60,414 nt of DNA from Curtobacterium luteum (GTDB lineage Bacteria > Actinomycetota > Actinomycetes > Actinomycetales > Microbacteriaceae): the NCBI RefSeq assembly GCF_001475545.1, contig NZ_LDQC01000039.1, positions 1 through 60,414 of the forward strand, in the 5' to 3' direction. A program made the position numbers and the translations under genes. Position 1 is the stretch's first letter. The number at the start of each line of letters is the position of its first letter. The notes beneath the pieces are model-generated. The model did not search any database. It had not been told where the DNA came from and was given only the letters and a program-made list of their open reading frames with translations. Below are positions 27,587 through 38,527 of the stretch, piece by piece.

Positions 27587-27650
27587 GGTCGTGTGGGTCG
27601 GCCGGGTCGCGTCCGCGAACCGGCCGCTCCACTCCGGACGGGAGGCACGG

Positions 27651-27902
27651 ATGCAGTTGGGCACGCGCTGGAGCGTGGGTGGGCAGCCACCTGCGCGACT
27701 GCCCGAGACGATGGTCGTCGCCGTGCGCGGTGTCGAGGACGAGCTCGCGGCCGAGTCCGTCGACACGGCGACGTGGGGCTGGACCCTGACGTTCCTCGAG
27801 GGGAAGCCGATCGTCGAGCTCGACGACGGCACCTCGATCCACCTCGACCCCGCGGGGCACGCGCAGGTCACGAACCCGGACGACGCACCGGAAGAGGACT
27901 GA
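27651..27902 (+). CDS. Small conserved-looking hypothetical protein (83 aa)
   Basis: Not recognised. 83 aa, acidic, no membrane segment. Beta-rich appearance (WGWTLTFLEGKPIVELDDGTSIHLD) with an acidic tail. GGGAGG lies 5 nt before the ATG, a strong ribosome binding site. It follows valS by 64 bp on the same strand, so it is probably cotranscribed. Confidence 0.7.
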   Translation: MQLGTRWSVGGQPPARLPETMVVAVRGVEDELAAESVDTATWGWTLTFLEGKPIVELDDGTSIHLDPAGHAQVTNPDDAPEED

Positions 27903-27956
27903 GCGGCGCGTCGAGCACCGCGCTTGCAAGCACCGCGCTTGTGGCGTGATCCGCGT

Positions 27957-28019
27957 CCGCACAACCAAAGTCACCCCGAACCACGGGAAACCGTGGTTCG
28001 GGGTGACTTTGGCTGTGCG
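27957..28019. terminator. 26-bp palindrome between convergent genes (repeat family 2, copy A)
   Basis: ACAACCAAAGTCACC (start of the arm at 27961-27986) pairs with 27991-28016 with at most one mismatch around a GAAA tetraloop. It lies between the ends of two convergent genes and can act as a terminator in both directions. A second copy lies at 32307-32357. Confidence 0.85.
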
Positions 28020-28039
28020 CCGGCCATCGGCGCGGGTGG

Positions 28040-28930
<891 letters not shown>

Positions 28931-28938
28931 CTACACTA

Positions 28939-28954
28939 GAGAACGATCGTTCCC
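28939..28954. promoter_or_regulatory. TetR-type operator 2
   Basis: GAGAACGATCGTTCCC contains the perfect palindrome GAACGATCGTTC and closely matches operator 1, 35 bp away centre to centre. The TetR-direction -10-like TACACT (28932-28937) is adjacent, so binding would block both promoters. Confidence 0.75.
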
Positions 28955-28998
28955 CGCGCAACACGGGAACGGTGAACACGCAGGGAACGGGGTACGAC

Positions 28999-29583
28999 AT
29001 GGCAATCAGCACCGTCGAGGCCGACACCAGGGCACACATCGTCGACGTCGCCGACGAGCTCTTCTACGCGCGCGGCATCCAGTCGGTCGGCATGGACGAG
29101 ATCCGTACCGGAGCGGGTGTCTCGCTCAAGAAGCTCTACAACGCCTTCCCCGGCAAGGACCAGCTCGTCGCGGCGGTGCTCGCCGGACGCCACGAGTACT
29201 GGGAGCGCGGCATCGCACAGGCCGTGGCAGCCGCGGACACCCCGCGCGACCGGCTGCTCGCGATGTACGACTTCCTCGAGGAGTGGTTCGGCGACGACAC
29301 CTTCCGTGGCTGCGGCTTCATCAACGCCTTCGGTGAGCTCGGTGCCACGTCACCGTCCGTGGCGCGGATCGCCCGCGAGCACAAGGAGTCGTTCCAACGC
29401 TCCGTCGCCCGACTCGCAGCCGACGTCGTGCCCGACCCCCATGCGGCCGAGGAGCTCGCCGCGCAGCTCGCACTGCTCGCCGAGGGCGCCCAGACCACCG
29501 CGGCGATCGCGGGCGACGCGTCGCCTGCAGGCCACGCCCGCCGGGCCGCCGCCGTCCTGGTCGACGCGGCCACGCGGGTGTAG
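28999..29583 (+). CDS. TetR family transcriptional regulator
   Basis: 194 aa from the ATG at 28999. The N-terminal helix-turn-helix covers roughly 18-62 (GMDEIRTGAGVSLKKLYNAF); helical C-terminal domain with the RGCGFINAFGEL signature of the TetR_C_6-like group. The frame could start earlier (28924), but that would cover operator 2. Likely represses itself and the divergent hydrolase. Confidence 0.92.
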   Translation: MAISTVEADTRAHIVDVADELFYARGIQSVGMDEIRTGAGVSLKKLYNAFPGKDQLVAAVLAGRHEYWERGIAQAVAAADTPRDRLLAMYDFLEEWFGDDTFRGCGFINAFGELGATSPSVARIAREHKESFQRSVARLAADVVPDPHAAEELAAQLALLAEGAQTTAAIAGDASPAGHARRAAAVLVDAATRV

Positions 29584-30160
29584 GACGCGCGCCCTGGCCC
29601 GGGCCGCGCGTACCCGGTCGTTCGGGGCGTGGCAGGTCGTTCCGGGCGTGGCAGGCGCTTCCGGGCGCACCAGGTCGTTCCGGGCGTGCCCGGCGCTTCC
29701 GGGCGTACCAGGTCGTTCGTTCCGACCAGGTACGCCCGATCACGCCACCCATCGCAGTCGCTATGCGAAAGAACGCGCGTGTCGACGACCGAACGGCGGA
29801 GCCGGCATGGCGCGCATACCCGGTCGTTCCGGGCGTACCAGGCGCTTCCGGGCGTGGCAGGTCGTTCGTTCCGACCAGGTACACCCGATCACACCACCCA
29901 TCGCAGTCGTCATGGGAAAGAACGCGCGTGTCGACGGCCGGGAGGCGGAGCCGGCATGGCGCGCATTGCCGGTCCTTCCGGGCGTACCAGGCGCTTCCGG
30001 GCGTACCAGGCGCTTCCGGGCGTACCAGGCGCTTCCGGGCGTACCGGGTCGTTCGTTCCGACCAGGTACGCCCGATCACACCACCCATCGCAGTCGCTAT
30101 GGGAAAGAACGCGCGTGTCGACGGCCGGGAGGCGCGCGCCGCCACGCGCGCGTGACCGGC
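29584..30160. repeat. Nested tandem-repeat array (19-bp units inside a 149-bp unit)
   Basis: About 14 copies of a 19-bp unit (type GGCGTACCAGGCGCTTCCG or GGCGTGGCAGGTCGTTCCG) occur in three blocks. Each block ends in a conserved segment of about 110 bp with the loop TTCGTTC and the marker GGGAAAGAACGCGCG. The TTCGTTC anchors lie at 29716, 29865 and 30052, so the periods are 149 and 187 bp. The difference is 38 bp, exactly two 19-bp units. The anchor is a hairpin (GGGCGTACCAGGTCG with its complement, one mismatch, 7-nt loop). Neither 19 nor 149 is a multiple of three, so reading frames shift between copies and the array is not coding. It fills the gap between a TetR gene and the M3 peptidase gene. 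Confidence 0.85.
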
Positions 30161-30170
30161 GCCCCGGAAC

Positions 30171-30214
30171 CGGACTGGAGGCGCGGGTCGGGCCCGTCCC
30201 GCGCCTCCAGTCCG
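30171..30214. terminator. 17-bp palindrome (dispersed repeat, complete copy)
   Basis: CGGACTGGAGGCGCGGG (30171-30187) pairs perfectly with 30198-30214 around a 10-nt loop. It closes the repeat array and ends one base before the -10 box of the peptidase gene, so it probably insulates that promoter from upstream transcription. Confidence 0.8.
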
Positions 30215-30220
30215 TAGGGT
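30215..30220 (+). promoter_or_regulatory. -10 box TAGGGT for a leaderless start
   Basis: TAGGGT ends 6 nt before the ATG at 30227, with no Shine-Dalgarno. Its -35 region would lie inside the palindrome at 30171-30214. Confidence 0.55.
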
Positions 30221-30226
30221 GGCGAC

Positions 30227-32254
30227 ATGGCAACCCCGTTCGACGAACCGAGCACCCTCCCCTACTCCCTCCCGCCGTTCACCGACGTCCGGCTCGAGCA
30301 CTTCCGTCCAGCCTTCGACGCAGGCACGGAAGAGCAGCGCGCCGAGGTCGAGGCGATCGCCACGAACCCCGACGCTCCGACGTTCGAGAACACCCTCGTC
30401 GCCCTCGAACGGTCCGGACAACGACTCGCCCGCGTGAGCCACGTGTTCTTCACGCTGTCCTCCGCGGACTCGACGCCCGAGCTGCACGACCTCGAAGCCG
30501 AGATCTCGCCGCTCCTCGCCGCCCACCGCGACGCGATCACCCTCGACGCCCGGCTGTACGCCCGCATCGATGCCGTCCGTGCCGGGCTCGACACGCGGGA
30601 CGACCTCACGGACGAGGACCGTCGCCTCGTGGAGCGGACGCACACCGAGATGACCCTCGCCGGCGCGGGGCTCGACGAGGCCGGCAAGGAGCGCCTCACC
30701 GCCATCAACCAGGAGCTCTCGACACTCACGACCACGTTCGAGCGGAACCTGCTCGAGGACACCAACGACCTCGCCGTGCACGTCACGGACGAGGAGGAGC
30801 TGACGGGGCTCGACGACGGCGCGAAGTCCGCGGCCGCCGGAGCCGCAGCGGACCGGGGCCTCGACGGCTGGCTCATCACGCTGCCGCTCTACACCGGGCA
30901 CCCGTGGCTCGGTTCGCTCACGGACCGGAGCCTGCGACAGCGGATCATGGAAGCGTCGCTCTCCCGAGGGCGCCGCGGCAACGAGCACGACAACCGCGAC
31001 GTGCTGCTGCGCATCGTGCGCCTCCGTGCCGAGCGCGCCGAGCTGCTCGGCTTCCCGAACCACGCGGCGGTCGTCACGGCCGACGAGACCGCCGGGACGC
31101 CCGAGGCCGTCGACGGGCTGCTGTCGTCGCTCGTGGGGGCCGCCGCCGCCAACGCGGACGACGAGCGTTCGGTGCGGTCGCAGGTGGTCGGGTTCGACGT
31201 CGAGTCGTGGGACTGGGCGTACGCGACCGAGCTTCTCCGCGGTCAACAGTTCGCCGCCGACAGCTCGGCCCTCCGCCCGTACTTCGAGGCCGACCGGGTG
31301 CTGCACGACGGCGTCTTCCACGCCGCGAACGCCCTCTACGGCCTGACGTTCACCGAGCGCCCGGACCTGCACGGCTACAACGACGAGGTCCGTGTCTTCG
31401 AGGTCCGCGACGAGGCCGGCGACGAGGTCGGGCTCTACCTGCTCGACCTCTACACCCGGGACGGCAAGCGCGGTGGCGCGTGGATGAACCCCGTCGTGGA
31501 GCAGTCGCACCTGCTCGGGACGCTGCCCGTCGTGGTGAACAACCTCAACGTCGCGAAGCCCGCAGCCGGCTCCCCCACGCTCCTGATCCAGGACGAGGTC
31601 GAGACGCTCTTCCACGAGTTCGGGCACGCCCTGCACGGCCTCATCGCGCGCACGACGTACCCGCGGTTCTCCGGCACGAACGTCGAGCGCGACTTCGTCG
31701 AGTTCCCGTCCCAGGTGAACGAGATGTGGGTGTCGTGGCCGTCCGTCCTCGCGAACTACGCGAAGCACCACGAGACCGGGGAGCCGCTGCCGCCCGAGCT
31801 CGTCCTGGGGCTCAGCGAGTCCGAGGGGTTCAACGAGGGGTTCTCCACGACGGAGTACCTCGCCGCCGCGCTCCTCGACCAGGCCTGGCACCGGCTCTCA
31901 GCTGCCGATGCCGCTGCGGTCACCGACGTCGAGGCGTTCGAGCGGGCGGCGCTGGAGTCCGCGGGCATCGCGGTCGAGGCTGTCCCGCCGCGCTACTCGT
32001 CGACGTACTTCGCGCACACGTTCTCGGGCGGGTACGACGCGGGCTACTACGGGTACATCTGGTCCGAGGTGCTCGACGCCGACACCGTGGAGTGGTTCCG
32101 GGACAACGGCGGCCTCTCGCGCTCGGCCGGTTCGCGGTTCGCGTCGCGGCTGCTCGGCGTCGGTGGGTCGAAGGACCCGCTCGAGGCGTACCGCGACTTC
32201 CGCGGCCGTGACGCCGAGGTGGGGCCGCTGCTCCGGCGCCGCGGGCTCGAGTAG
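30227..32254 (+). CDS. M3 family metallopeptidase (peptidyl-dipeptidase Dcp / oligopeptidase A-like)
   Basis: Cytoplasmic zinc peptidase that degrades short peptides. 675 aa, usual length for the family. Zinc motif HEFGH at 463-467 (LFHEFGHALHG), with the third ligand Glu about 25 residues later (FVEFPSQVNEMW). C-terminal substrate loop YSSTYFAHTFSGGYDAGYYGYIWSEV is the family signature. The predicted message is leaderless. A convergent palindrome (32307-32357) separates it from clpX. Confidence 0.95.
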   Translation: MATPFDEPSTLPYSLPPFTDVRLEHFRPAFDAGTEEQRAEVEAIATNPDAPTFENTLVALERSGQRLARVSHVFFTLSSADSTPELHDLEAEISPLLAAHRDAITLDARLYARIDAVRAGLDTRDDLTDEDRRLVERTHTEMTLAGAGLDEAGKERLTAINQELSTLTTTFERNLLEDTNDLAVHVTDEEELTGLDDGAKSAAAGAAADRGLDGWLITLPLYTGHPWLGSLTDRSLRQRIMEASLSRGRRGNEHDNRDVLLRIVRLRAERAELLGFPNHAAVVTADETAGTPEAVDGLLSSLVGAAAANADDERSVRSQVVGFDVESWDWAYATELLRGQQFAADSSALRPYFEADRVLHDGVFHAANALYGLTFTERPDLHGYNDEVRVFEVRDEAGDEVGLYLLDLYTRDGKRGGAWMNPVVEQSHLLGTLPVVVNNLNVAKPAAGSPTLLIQDEVETLFHEFGHALHGLIARTTYPRFSGTNVERDFVEFPSQVNEMWVSWPSVLANYAKHHETGEPLPPELVLGLSESEGFNEGFSTTEYLAAALLDQAWHRLSAADAAAVTDVEAFERAALESAGIAVEAVPPRYSSTYFAHTFSGGYDAGYYGYIWSEVLDADTVEWFRDNGGLSRSAGSRFASRLLGVGGSKDPLEAYRDFRGRDAEVGPLLRRRGLE

Positions 32255-32306
32255 GGCGGCGCGCGCCGGCGACGCACGGGCGGCGCGCACGGCGCGAGAC
32301 CCCAGC

Positions 32307-32357
32307 GCACAACCAAAGTCAGCCCGAACCGCGGATCCCCGTGGTTCGGGCTGACTG
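32307..32357. terminator. Palindrome between convergent M3 peptidase and clpX (repeat family 2, copy B)
   Basis: ACAACCAAAGTCAGCC pairs with its partner arm ending GGCTGACTGTGGTTG around a short loop, with a few mismatches in the outer stem. The sequence is closely related to the palindrome at 27957-28019, not just similar in shape. Confidence 0.8.
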
Positions 32358-32362
32358 TGGTT

Positions 32363-32441
32363 GCACGAACGAGCGAACGCGCGAACGCGCGAACGCACGA
32401 ACGCACGCGCGCACGCGCGCACGCGCGCACGCGCGAACGCC
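32363..32441. repeat. 8-bp GC-rich tandem array downstream of clpX
   Basis: About nine units of 8 bp, first GCGCGAAC-like then GCGCGCAC-like, end exactly at the clpX stop codon. The second half is a strict purine-pyrimidine alternation for about 35 bp. Confidence 0.8.
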
Positions 32442-33722
<1,281 letters not shown>

Positions 33723-33908
33723 GTGCGTGCCCTCCCTCGGCCGTGCGACGACTCCGTCGGAACCGACGCCTGACGATCCTCCCGGTGCTGATCCACCGGC
33801 TGCGTCCGAGCCTAACCGCAACCGACGACAGCCACGGCGACGCCCGGCCGGTTTCGCGTTCCGCGTTCGCCCAGGGCGTTCGATCCTGCTACCGTGTCCG
33901 AGTCCTCT

Positions 33909-33921
33909 CTACAAGTTGTAG
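33909..33921. promoter_or_regulatory. Palindrome CTACAAGTTGTAG upstream of ycnI-copC
   Basis: Perfect 13-bp palindrome, 23 bp before the start codon. It resembles operators of the BlaI/CopY family (TACA and TGTA half-sites) but with a 3-nt centre instead of 2. A copper-responsive repressor of that family could bind; no such regulator gene is in the window. Confidence 0.55.
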
Positions 33922-33944
33922 AAGTCGCGGAAGGAACACACTCC

Positions 33945-34667
33945 ATGCCCAAGCGCGTCGCCGTCCTCGGCGCAGCAACCCTCGGCGTCACCGCCGCGAT
34001 CGTCCTCGGCACCGCCGCGGCCGCCAGCGCCCACGTCGAGGCCACCGCCACCTCCACCGCGGCGGACTCGTACACGACCGCGACGTTCTCGGTGCCGCAC
34101 GGCTGCGACGGCTCCCCCACCACGAAGCTGACCTTCCACGTGCCGGAGAGCATCATCGAGGTGACCCCGACCGTCAACCCGAACTGGACCATCACGAAGA
34201 CCACCGAGCCGTACACGAGCCCCTCGGCGTCCGCGGACGACGAGTCCAGCGAGGACGCCGGGCAGCGCGTGACCGCCGTCACGTACACCGCGAAGACCCC
34301 GCTGCCCGCCGACGAGCGCGACACGTTCTCCCTGTCGTTCTCCCTGCCGGACGGCAAGCCCGGGGACCGCGTCGAGCTCCCCGTCACGCAGACCTGCGAG
34401 AAGGGCTCCACCGCGTGGGACGAGCACCAGCAGGACGGCAAGGCCGAGCCGGAGCACCCCGCCCCCTCGATCGTGCTGACGAAGGCCGTCGCGACCGAGG
34501 CCGACGGCGACCCGGTCGAGACGAGCGACTCCTCCGACGCGTCGAGCTCGGCCACGAGCAACGGGCCGGACCTCGTCGGGCGCTTCCTCGGACTCGGCGG
34601 GCTCGTGCTCGGCGCGGCCGCCCTGGTCGTCGCCGTCGCCTCGACGCGTCGACGGACCGGCAAGTGA
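33945..34667 (+). CDS. ycnI: YcnI/DUF1775 copper-binding membrane-anchored protein
   Basis: 240 aa. A cleavable signal ends in AAAASA before His-Val-Glu, so the mature N-terminus is histidine, the single-histidine copper site known for YcnI. The domain (about 32-165) is beta-rich with the ELPVTQTCEKG segment; a Ser/Asp linker and one C-terminal membrane helix with an Arg-rich stop follow. The start at 33945 gives a normal signal peptide. Its stop overlaps the CopC-like gene (GTGA). Together they handle copper outside the membrane. Confidence 0.9.
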   Translation: MPKRVAVLGAATLGVTAAIVLGTAAAASAHVEATATSTAADSYTTATFSVPHGCDGSPTTKLTFHVPESIIEVTPTVNPNWTITKTTEPYTSPSASADDESSEDAGQRVTAVTYTAKTPLPADERDTFSLSFSLPDGKPGDRVELPVTQTCEKGSTAWDEHQQDGKAEPEHPAPSIVLTKAVATEADGDPVETSDSSDASSSATSNGPDLVGRFLGLGGLVLGAAALVVAVASTRRRTGK

Positions 34668-35335
34668 CGACTCGCCTCCAGCGACCGGCTGCGCGTGCAC
34701 CGCGCGATCGGTTCCGTGCGGCCGGGAGGCTCGTGGCCGCGTCCGCCACGGCCCTCACGATCGCGGGCGGCGCCGTCCTCGGTCTCGCCGCGCCTGCCAG
34801 TGCGCACAACTACATGATCGCCTCGACGCCGAAGGTCGACGGGACGCTCACGACCCTGCCGGAGGCGTTCGAGATCACGACGAACGACAAGCTCCTCGAC
34901 ATCGGCGGGTCGAACGCGGGGTTCGCGTACCGGATCGTCGGTCCGGACGGGAAGTACTACGAGGACGGCTGCCTCAAGGTCGACGGCCCCTCGATGACCA
35001 CGAAGGCCGCGCTCGGAGCCTCGGGGAAGTACACCGTCGAGTGGCAGATCGTCTCCGCCGACGGGCACACGGTCTCGGACGAGTACACCTTCACGTGGAA
35101 GGCACCGTCCGGGTTCTCCCCCGCGTCGGGCGCGTCCGAGCCGCCCACGTGTGCGACGGCGTCCAGCGGGTCCACCGAGGCCCCGACGAACGGCACGGCC
35201 TCGCGTTCAGGCGACTCGGCGACCACCGACGCGCTGTTCATCGGCGCGGGCGGGCTCGTCCTCGTCGGCGCCGTCGTCGCGGTGCTGCTGCTCCTCCGTC
35301 GACGCCCGGCAGCGCCGTCGCCCGACGAGGACTGA
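34664..35335 (+). CDS. copC: CopC domain copper-binding protein
   Basis: 223 aa. The signal peptide ends in APASA before His-Asn-Tyr, giving the N-terminal copper-binding His of CopC. The core (AHNYMIASTPKVDGTLTTLP to TFTWKAPSG) carries the second site motif SADGHTVSDEYTF. A Ser/Thr linker and a C-terminal membrane helix with RRR anchor it. GTG start, coupled to ycnI. The usual partner CopD is not fused and is not in the window. Confidence 0.9.
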   Translation: MTTRLQRPAARAPRDRFRAAGRLVAASATALTIAGGAVLGLAAPASAHNYMIASTPKVDGTLTTLPEAFEITTNDKLLDIGGSNAGFAYRIVGPDGKYYEDGCLKVDGPSMTTKAALGASGKYTVEWQIVSADGHTVSDEYTFTWKAPSGFSPASGASEPPTCATASSGSTEAPTNGTASRSGDSATTDALFIGAGGLVLVGAVVAVLLLLRRRPAAPSPDED

Positions 35336-35436
35336 CGCCGACCTGTCGGACCCGCACCGTGCCTCCCGGTCGGTTGCCGCACGCCGAAGACGGCGACACG
35401 CCGCCTGATCCCGCCGAGGTTCCACCGAACAACGAG

Positions 35437-35480
35437 AAGGGCGGCCGAGGTTCCAGAATTCTGGAACTTCGGCCGCCCTT
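35437..35480. terminator. Bidirectional terminator between copC and clpP2
   Basis: A 20-bp stem (AAGGGCGGCCGAGGTTCCAG with one G-U pair) around an AATT loop. It sits between convergent genes and serves both. Confidence 0.9.
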
Positions 35481-35491
35481 CGTCGTGAGCG

Positions 35492-36151
35492 CTACTTGAC
35501 GAGCGCCGGCACGTTCTTGCGGCTGGTGAGGACCTGGTCGATCAGGCCGTACTCCAGCGCCTCTTCCGCGGACATGATCTTGTCGCGTTCGATGTCGTTG
35601 TTGACCTGCTCCGGCGTGCGGTTCGAGTGCTTCGACAGCGTCTCCTCGAGCCAGGTCCGCATGCGGAGGATCTCCGCCGCCTGGATCTCGATGTCCGACG
35701 CCTGCCCGCCACCCTGCTGGGTCGCCGGCTGGTGGATGAGCACGCGGGCGTTCGGGAGCGCCAGACGCTTGCCCGGGGTGCCGGCAGCGAGGAGCACCGA
35801 CGCGGCCGAGGCAGCCTGGCCGAGGCAGACCGTCTGGATCTGCGGACGGATGTACTGCATCGTGTCGTAGATCGCCGTCATCGCGGTGAACGAGCCACCG
35901 GGCGAGTTGATGTACATGACGATGTCGCGGTCCGGGTCCATCGACTCGAGCACGAGCAGCTGCGCCATGATGTCGTCGGCCGACGCGTCGTCGACCTGGA
36001 CGCCGAGGAACACGATGCGGTCCTCGAAGAGCTTCGCGTACGGGTCCTGCCGCTTGTAGCCGTAGGCCGTGCGCTCCTCGAAGCTCGGGAGGATGTAACG
36101 GTTCGACGGAGCCGGGACGTTCTGCGCGCCACCGAGCATGGGGAGATGCAT
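35492..36151 (-). CDS. clpP2: ATP-dependent Clp protease proteolytic subunit (ClpP2)
   Basis: Serine protease subunit; cytoplasmic. 219 aa. Catalytic Ser115 in [10 protein letters not shown] and His140 in VLIHQP; the Asp lies in the following helix region. Actinobacteria use a ClpP1-ClpP2 mixed barrel; this copy is the longer one with an N-terminal extension ([20 protein letters not shown]). It follows clpP1 by 29 bp on the same strand. Confidence 0.96.
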   Translation of the reverse strand: MHLPMLGGAQNVPAPSNRYILPSFEERTAYGYKRQDPYAKLFEDRIVFLGVQVDDASADDIMAQLLVLESMDPDRDIVMYINSPGGSFTAMTAIYDTMQYIRPQIQTVCLGQAASAASVLLAAGTPGKRLALPNARVLIHQPATQQGGGQASDIEIQAAEILRMRTWLEETLSKHSNRTPEQVNNDIERDKIMSAEEALEYGLIDQVLTSRKNVPALVK

Positions 36152-36180
36152 TCTCGTTTCCTTTTCTTCGGTGGGTCGGG

Positions 36181-36810
36181 TCAGGACTGGGCGCCGGGCT
36201 CGGCCGCGTCGGTGGGGGTCTCGCCGTCGCCGACCGTGCCGCCGCCGCCGACGACCTCGGCCGCCGAACCACGGAGGTGGTCGACGAAGCCGTACTCGAG
36301 GGCCTCCTGCGCCGTGAACCAGTTGTCGCGGTCGTTGTCCTTGAGGATCTGCTCGATCGACTTGCCGGTCTGCTCCGCCGTGAGCTCGGCCATCCGCTGC
36401 TTCATGTCGAGGATGACCTTCGCCTGCGTCTGGATGTCGGCAGCGGTGCCGCCGAAGCCACCCGACGGCTGGTGCAGCAGCACGCGCGCGTTCGGGGTGA
36501 TGTAGCGCTTGCCCGGGGTGCCCGACGAGAGCAGGAACTGCCCCATCGAGGCCGCGAGGCCGATGCCCACCGTGACGATGTCGTTCGGCACGAACTGCAT
36601 CGTGTCGTAGATCGCCATGCCGGCGGTGATCGAGCCACCGGGCGAGTTGATGTAGAGGTAGATGTCCTTCTCAGGGTCCTCGGCCGCGAGCATCAGCAGC
36701 TTCGCTGCGATCTCGTTCGAGTTGTCGTCGCGGACCTCGGAGCCGAGCCACACGATCCGGTCTCTCAGAAGGCGGTCAAAAACACTGGGGTTCAGTGTCG
36801 CTTCGGCCAT
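36181..36810 (-). CDS. clpP1: ATP-dependent Clp protease proteolytic subunit (ClpP1)
   Basis: 209 aa. Catalytic Ser88 in [10 protein letters not shown] and His113 in VLLHQP, both typical. The C-terminal tail is Gly/Asp-rich. GGGAG lies about 8 nt before the ATG at 36810; the longer frame from 37002 would read through the terminator of tig. First gene of the clpP1-clpP2 unit. Confidence 0.96.
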   Translation of the reverse strand: MAEATLNPSVFDRLLRDRIVWLGSEVRDDNSNEIAAKLLMLAAEDPEKDIYLYINSPGGSITAGMAIYDTMQFVPNDIVTVGIGLAASMGQFLLSSGTPGKRYITPNARVLLHQPSGGFGGTAADIQTQAKVILDMKQRMAELTAEQTGKSIEQILKDNDRDNWFTAQEALEYGFVDHLRGSAAEVVGGGGTVGDGETPTDAAEPGAQS

Positions 36811-36910
36811 GGAAAAGCTCCCGTTCAGTTGTCGCTTGATGTCGAACTTATCGGGTGCAACGCACCACTTCGCGTCTGTTCGCTCTGGGCGGTTCCACCG
36901 CACCGGAAAC

Positions 36911-36952
36911 GGACGGGAGGCGCGGTGCCAGCCGGCACCGCGCCTCCCGTCC
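36911..36952 (-). terminator. 19-bp palindrome after tig (dispersed repeat, complete copy)
   Basis: GGACGGGAGGCGCGGTGCC pairs perfectly over 19 bp around the loop AGCC. It follows the tig stop and precedes the clpP1 promoter. It is a full palindromic member of the dispersed element family. Confidence 0.88.
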
Positions 36953-36967
36953 ATGGGGTGGGGACGC

Positions 36968-38275
36968 TTACTCAGCGTCCTCCGCCGGGGTCTGCGCGAC
37001 ACCCGCGGTGAAGGCGGAGAGGTCGACGTCGTCGCCGTTGGAGTCCTTGACGGTCACCTTCGAGAGGACGGTCGCGACGGCCTTCGAGCGGGCCACCTCG
37101 CCGACCATGCCCGGGATCTGCCCGTTCTGGTCGATGACGCGGATGAACTCGGCCGGCTCCATGCCGTACTGTGCGGCGGCCTGGATGAGGTACTGCGTGA
37201 GCTCCTCCTGCGAGACCTGGATCTCTTCCTTCTCGGCGATCGCGTCGAGGAGGATCTGCGACCGGAACGCCTTCTCGCTGGACTCGGCGACCTCCTTGCG
37301 GTGCTCGTCGTCCTCGAGGCGGTTCTCCTGCTCGAGGTGACGGTGCACCTCGTCCTCGATGAGCTTCTCCGAGATCGGGATGTTGACGTCCTCGATGAGC
37401 TTCTCGACGAGCTTGTCGCGGGCAGCGGCGCCCTGGCCGAAGGTCTTCGACTTCGCGATCTGCTCCTTGAGGTCCGCCTTGAGCTCGTCGATCGTGTCGA
37501 ACTGGCTCGCGATCTGGGCGAACTCGTCGTCGGCCTCGGGGAGCTCGCGCTCCTTGACCGCGGTGACGGTCACGGCGATCTGGGCGGTCTCGCCCTCGCG
37601 GTCGCCGCCGACGAGCGTCGACTCGAAGGTGGTCGACTCACCGGCGGTGAGGGACTCGAGCGCCTCGTCGATGCCCTCGAGCAGGTCGCCCGAGCCGAGC
37701 TCGTAGGAGACGCCGGTGGCCGAGTCGACCTCGTCGTCGCCGATCGTGGCGGTGAGGTCGATCTGCGCGAAGTCGCCCTTCGTCGCCGGACGGTCGACCG
37801 TGACGAGCGTGCCGAAGCGGGTGCGCAGGTTCTGCAGCTCCTCCTCGATCTCCTCGTCGGTGACGTCCACGGCGTCGACCGTGAGCTCGTAGTTCGCGTA
37901 GTCCGGGAGGTCGAACTCCGGACGGACGTCGACCTCGAACGTGAGGACGAGGTCGCCCGTGAAGTCCTTCACGTTCGGGAGCTCGGCGACGTCGGCCTCG
38001 GCGCGGCCGAGGATGCGCAGCTCCTGCTCCTCCACCGCCTGGCGGTAGAAGTTGTCGATCGCGTCGCCGACGGCGTGGTTCAGGACCTCGCCACGGCCGA
38101 CACGCTGGTCGACGATCGCCGGCGGGACCTTGCCCTTGCGGAAGCCCGGGATGTTGATCTGCTCGGCGATGTGCTTGTACGCGTGGTCGATGCTCGGCTT
38201 GAGGTCTTCCGGCGTCACGTTCACGGTGAGCTTGACGCGGGTGTCGCTCAGCTTGTCGACGGTGCTGGTGGCCAA
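36968..38275 (-). CDS. tig: Trigger factor (ribosome-associated chaperone and prolyl isomerase)
   Basis: 435 aa, full length. The ribosome-binding domain has the signature [12 protein letters not shown] (about 44-56), then the FKBP-type PPIase domain (about 160-245) and the helical C-terminal chaperone domain. Start codon is TTG at 38275 with GGAG 8 nt upstream; no ATG fits. Two genes on, clpP1 follows in the same direction, as in many bacteria. Confidence 0.96.
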   Translation of the reverse strand: MATSTVDKLSDTRVKLTVNVTPEDLKPSIDHAYKHIAEQINIPGFRKGKVPPAIVDQRVGRGEVLNHAVGDAIDNFYRQAVEEQELRILGRAEADVAELPNVKDFTGDLVLTFEVDVRPEFDLPDYANYELTVDAVDVTDEEIEEELQNLRTRFGTLVTVDRPATKGDFAQIDLTATIGDDEVDSATGVSYELGSGDLLEGIDEALESLTAGESTTFESTLVGGDREGETAQIAVTVTAVKERELPEADDEFAQIASQFDTIDELKADLKEQIAKSKTFGQGAAARDKLVEKLIEDVNIPISEKLIEDEVHRHLEQENRLEDDEHRKEVAESSEKAFRSQILLDAIAEKEEIQVSQEELTQYLIQAAAQYGMEPAEFIRVIDQNGQIPGMVGEVARSKAVATVLSKVTVKDSNGDDVDLSAFTAGVAQTPAEDAE

Positions 38276-38311
38276 GGGATGTACTCCTGTTGGTTGACGT
38301 TCTTGTGGACC

Positions 38312-38388
38312 TGGTCGGGGCGACAGGATTTGAACCTGCGACCTCCCGCTCCCAAAGCGGGCGCTCTACCAAGCTGAGCTACGCCCCG
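38312..38388 (-). tRNA. tRNA-Pro (anticodon TGG), CCA encoded
   Basis: Full cloverleaf: acceptor CGGGGCG with CGCCCCG, D-arm GCTCAGCTTGGTAGAGC, anticodon stem CCCGC/GCGGG with loop TTTGGGA, T-arm GCAGGTTCAAATCCTGT. A discriminator A and CCA follow in the DNA. Confidence 0.95.
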
Positions 38389-38527
38389 TTTGACTGGGCC
38401 AGGGGTGGCCACGCACGCCGGAAGGGCGCATGCGACCCCGATGAGTGTAGCGGTCTGCGGGCGCGCGGTTCCCGGGAGGTGTGGAGCGTCGTGGATCCGT
38501 GGTGCCCGGCGCGTCCCTGTGCAGGGA

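Noticed and set aside
29611-30160. CRISPR array
   Set aside because: The 19-bp units abut without unique spacers, the long segments between blocks are near-identical copies, and there are no cas genes.
29611-30160. Integron-type attC sites or a repeat-protein gene
   Set aside because: No integrase or cassette genes; unit lengths of 19 and 149 bp shift the reading frame between copies.
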